This document shows, piece after piece, positions 5,237 through 6,757 of a DNA stretch of 6,757 nucleotides. Position 1 is the first letter of the stretch. Every line of letters begins with the position of its first letter. Source of the DNA: JBEKYH01 sp049511115 (GTDB lineage: Bacteria > Planctomycetota > Phycisphaerae > Tepidisphaerales > Tepidisphaeraceae); assembly GCA_049511115.1 (NCBI GenBank), contig JBEKYH010000286.1, positions 1 through 6,757 of the forward strand, in the 5' to 3' direction. The notes below the pieces were generated by a model. It saw only the letters and a program-made list of their open reading frames with translations, ran no database searches and was not told the DNA's origin. The position numbers were made by a program, and so were the translations under genes.

Positions 5237-6757
5237 GATTGGAATCCTCTATGTTTGAGCGGACATGTCGGCTCAGCAAGCGATACATGGACGGCACAAA
5301 AACCAACGTGGCAAATGTGGCAAATAACAGGCCGCCGATCACGGCGCGGGCCAGTGGGGCGTTTTGCTCGCCTCCCTCGCCGACACCCAGGGCCATGGGG
5401 ATCATCCCCAGGATCATAGCACCGGCGGTCATCAAAACGGGTCGAAGGCGAGTGAATCCCGCGGTGATCGCGGCGGCGGCGGTGTCATCGCCGGCGTCTA
5501 CGCGGTCATTGGCGAAAGTTACCACCAGGATGCTGTTGGCGGTGGTCAGGCCGATGCACATCAGCGTGCCCATGAGAGCCGGAACGCTCATGTGCGTTTG
5601 CGTGAGGTAAAGCATCCACATCACGCCGCCGAGTGCGAACGGCACGGCAAGCAGCACAATGACCGGATCAAGCCAGCTTTGGAACTTGATGACCATCAGC
5701 AGGTAAACCAGAACGACGGCCAGACCCATGCCGGAAAAGAGCCCGTTGAAGCTTTCGCGCATGGTCTGCGCCTGTCCAGTAAGAGTGACCTTCATCGCGG
5801 AACTTGCCGGGGGCTGATCTTCGTCCAGGACTGTCTGAATCGCGTCGGTGGCGCTTTTCATGTCGCGGCCCTGCACGTCGGCGTCCACGTCAAACACAGG
5901 GCGGATGTTGGACTGGGAGATCACCATGGGGATTGTCGTGCGGCCAAAATGAGCGACATTCATGAGAAGCTGGCCCTGCTTGTCGTTGCTGGTCGCCAGT
6001 GGCAGGTCCTTCAAATCGGCCAGAGAGTTGATTCGATAGGTCGGCTCCTGCACGACCAGCGGATAGCTGACGGAGTTCTTGGGGTTGACCCAGAAATTGG
6101 GGGCGATCTGGGCGCTGTTGTTCAAAGCGACCAGGGTGCTGGTGGCCGCGTTCTGCTGGCTGATGCCGACTTCCTCGGCCAATGTGCGGTCCACGTCCAC
6201 GCTGAATGCCGGCGCGTCGGGAACCTGGAACACGTGCGCATCGACGATTCCCGGCACCAGCTTTATGTCGCGGGCGATCTTCGCGGCCACCGCGTACGAC
6301 TTGTCATTGTCCGGCCCGGTGACGCGGATGTCGATTGGCGCGGGTTGGCCGAAATTCAGCACCTGGCTGACGATGTCGGCGGGCTGGAAGAAGAACTGCA
6401 TCTGCGGAAAACGCTTGGGCAGTTCCCGCCGCAGGTCGGCGGCGTGAATCGCCGTGGGCGTGTGTTTCTCATTGAGCGAAATGAGAATTTCCCCGTCCAT
6501 CGGGCCGACGGTGGCGGAGTCACTGAGGGCGATATTGATGCCGCTATAGGGTAGACCGATGTTATCGAGAAGCACGTCAATCTGGTCATTGCCGACGATT
6601 TGTCGGATGGCGCTTTCGACGCTGGCGAAATCGGCCTGCGTGGTTTCAATGCGCGAACCGGGCGGGCAGCGAACGTGCAGGCGCATCTGGCCGGCATCCA
6701 CCTGCGGGAAGAAATCTTCGCCCAGCAAGGGAAACAAGAGGCATGAAACGACCATGA
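5223..6757 (-). CDS. RND multidrug efflux permease (HAE/AcrB-like), C-terminal half
   Basis: About 511 residues of the C-terminal half are present; complete homologues run about 1,020-1,060 residues, so the start lies beyond the right edge. Numbering from the Met codon ending at 6755: the end of TM7 (residues 1-11) leads into GEDFFPQVDAGQ, then the second porter/docking region (about 24-335) with DNIGLPYSGIN (64-74), ADIVSQVLNFG (126-136) and PAFSVDVDR (182-190). TM8-TM12 follow: about 341-357, 363-384, 388-413, 438-458 and 468-492. The TM11 entrance RLRPVLMT (436-443) and GEGGEQNAP (459-467) are classic. By alignment with AcrB, Arg971 and Thr978 are kept (R436, T443), but Lys940 is Ala (A406). 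The TM4 aspartates lie outside the window. It would be a proton-driven inner-membrane transporter; substrates are unknown. The TAA stop overlaps the adaptor gene. Confidence 0.95.
   Translation of the reverse strand, partial: MVVSCLLFPLLGEDFFPQVDAGQMRLHVRCPPGSRIETTQADFASVESAIRQIVGNDQIDVLLDNIGLPYSGINIALSDSATVGPMDGEILISLNEKHTPTAIHAADLRRELPKRFPQMQFFFQPADIVSQVLNFGQPAPIDIRVTGPDNDKSYAVAAKIARDIKLVPGIVDAHVFQVPDAPAFSVDVDRTLAEEVGISQQNAATSTLVALNNSAQIAPNFWVNPKNSVSYPLVVQEPTYRINSLADLKDLPLATSNDKQGQLLMNVAHFGRTTIPMVISQSNIRPVFDVDADVQGRDMKSATDAIQTVLDEDQPPASSAMKVTLTGQAQTMRESFNGLFSGMGLAVVLVYLLMVIKFQSWLDPVIVLLAVPFALGGVMWMLYLTQTHMSVPALMGTLMCIGLTTANSILVVTFANDRVDAGDDTAAAAITAGFTRLRPVLMTAGAMILGMIPMALGVGEGGEQNAPLARAVIGGLLFATFATLVFVPSMYRLLSRHVRSNIEDSNRATA
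5246..5249 (-). promoter_or_regulatory. Shine-Dalgarno GAGG deciding the adaptor GTG start
   Basis: On the minus strand GAGG, within AGAGGA, stands nine bases before the GTG at 5236, inside the 3' end of the permease gene. Later TTG/GTG codons would remove part of the membrane anchor and lack a comparable site. Confidence 0.55.

Noticed and set aside
5364..6554. Long 396-codon plus-strand open frame antisense to the RND permease
   Set aside because: It lies wholly within a strongly recognised permease gene. Its His/Gly/Arg/Asp-rich translation has no family features and is the usual shadow of high-GC coding sequence.

Overview
The window looks like chromosomal DNA of a high-GC Gram-negative bacterium, most likely a planctomycete (Planctomycetota, perhaps a Phycisphaerae-like lineage). 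The phylum call is an inference. It rests on a prepilin-like protein with an exact H-X9-DG signature (family TIGR04294/DUF1559, expanded in Planctomycetota and relatives) next to a PEP-CTERM surface protein. A complete outer-membrane efflux lipoprotein shows that the cell has an outer membrane. No RNA genes, insertion sequences, CRISPR arrays or long repeats were seen, and the DNA is almost fully coding.

Left part, plus strand (1-2297): three genes for cell-surface or exported proteins. First is the 3' end of an H-X9-DG prepilin-like gene. After a 50-base gap comes a 323-residue PEP-CTERM protein with its own strong ribosome-binding site. Its stop codon overlaps the TTG start of a 319-residue, membrane-anchored periplasmic-binding-protein-fold protein related to the tungstate-binding TupA family. 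The TTGA overlap, with a GGAGG just upstream, suggests that the last two are translationally coupled. No ABC permease or ATPase gene follows, and the usual TupA oxyanion-binding motifs are not conserved, so its ligand and job are unknown.

Right part, minus strand (2331-6757): a tripartite RND efflux operon, read right to left. It holds the C-terminal half of an RND permease (running off the right edge), a membrane-anchored HlyD/AcrA-type adaptor, and an OprM/NodT-type outer-membrane lipoprotein. The genes overlap by 14 and 4 bases, so they are almost certainly one transcript making one pump spanning both membranes. The promoter lies outside the window.

The two gene groups converge and are separated by only 33 bases with no convincing terminator. 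The best candidates for something less ordinary are the coupled PEP-CTERM/binding-protein pair and the RND permease, in which the essential TM10 lysine of AcrB is replaced by alanine.
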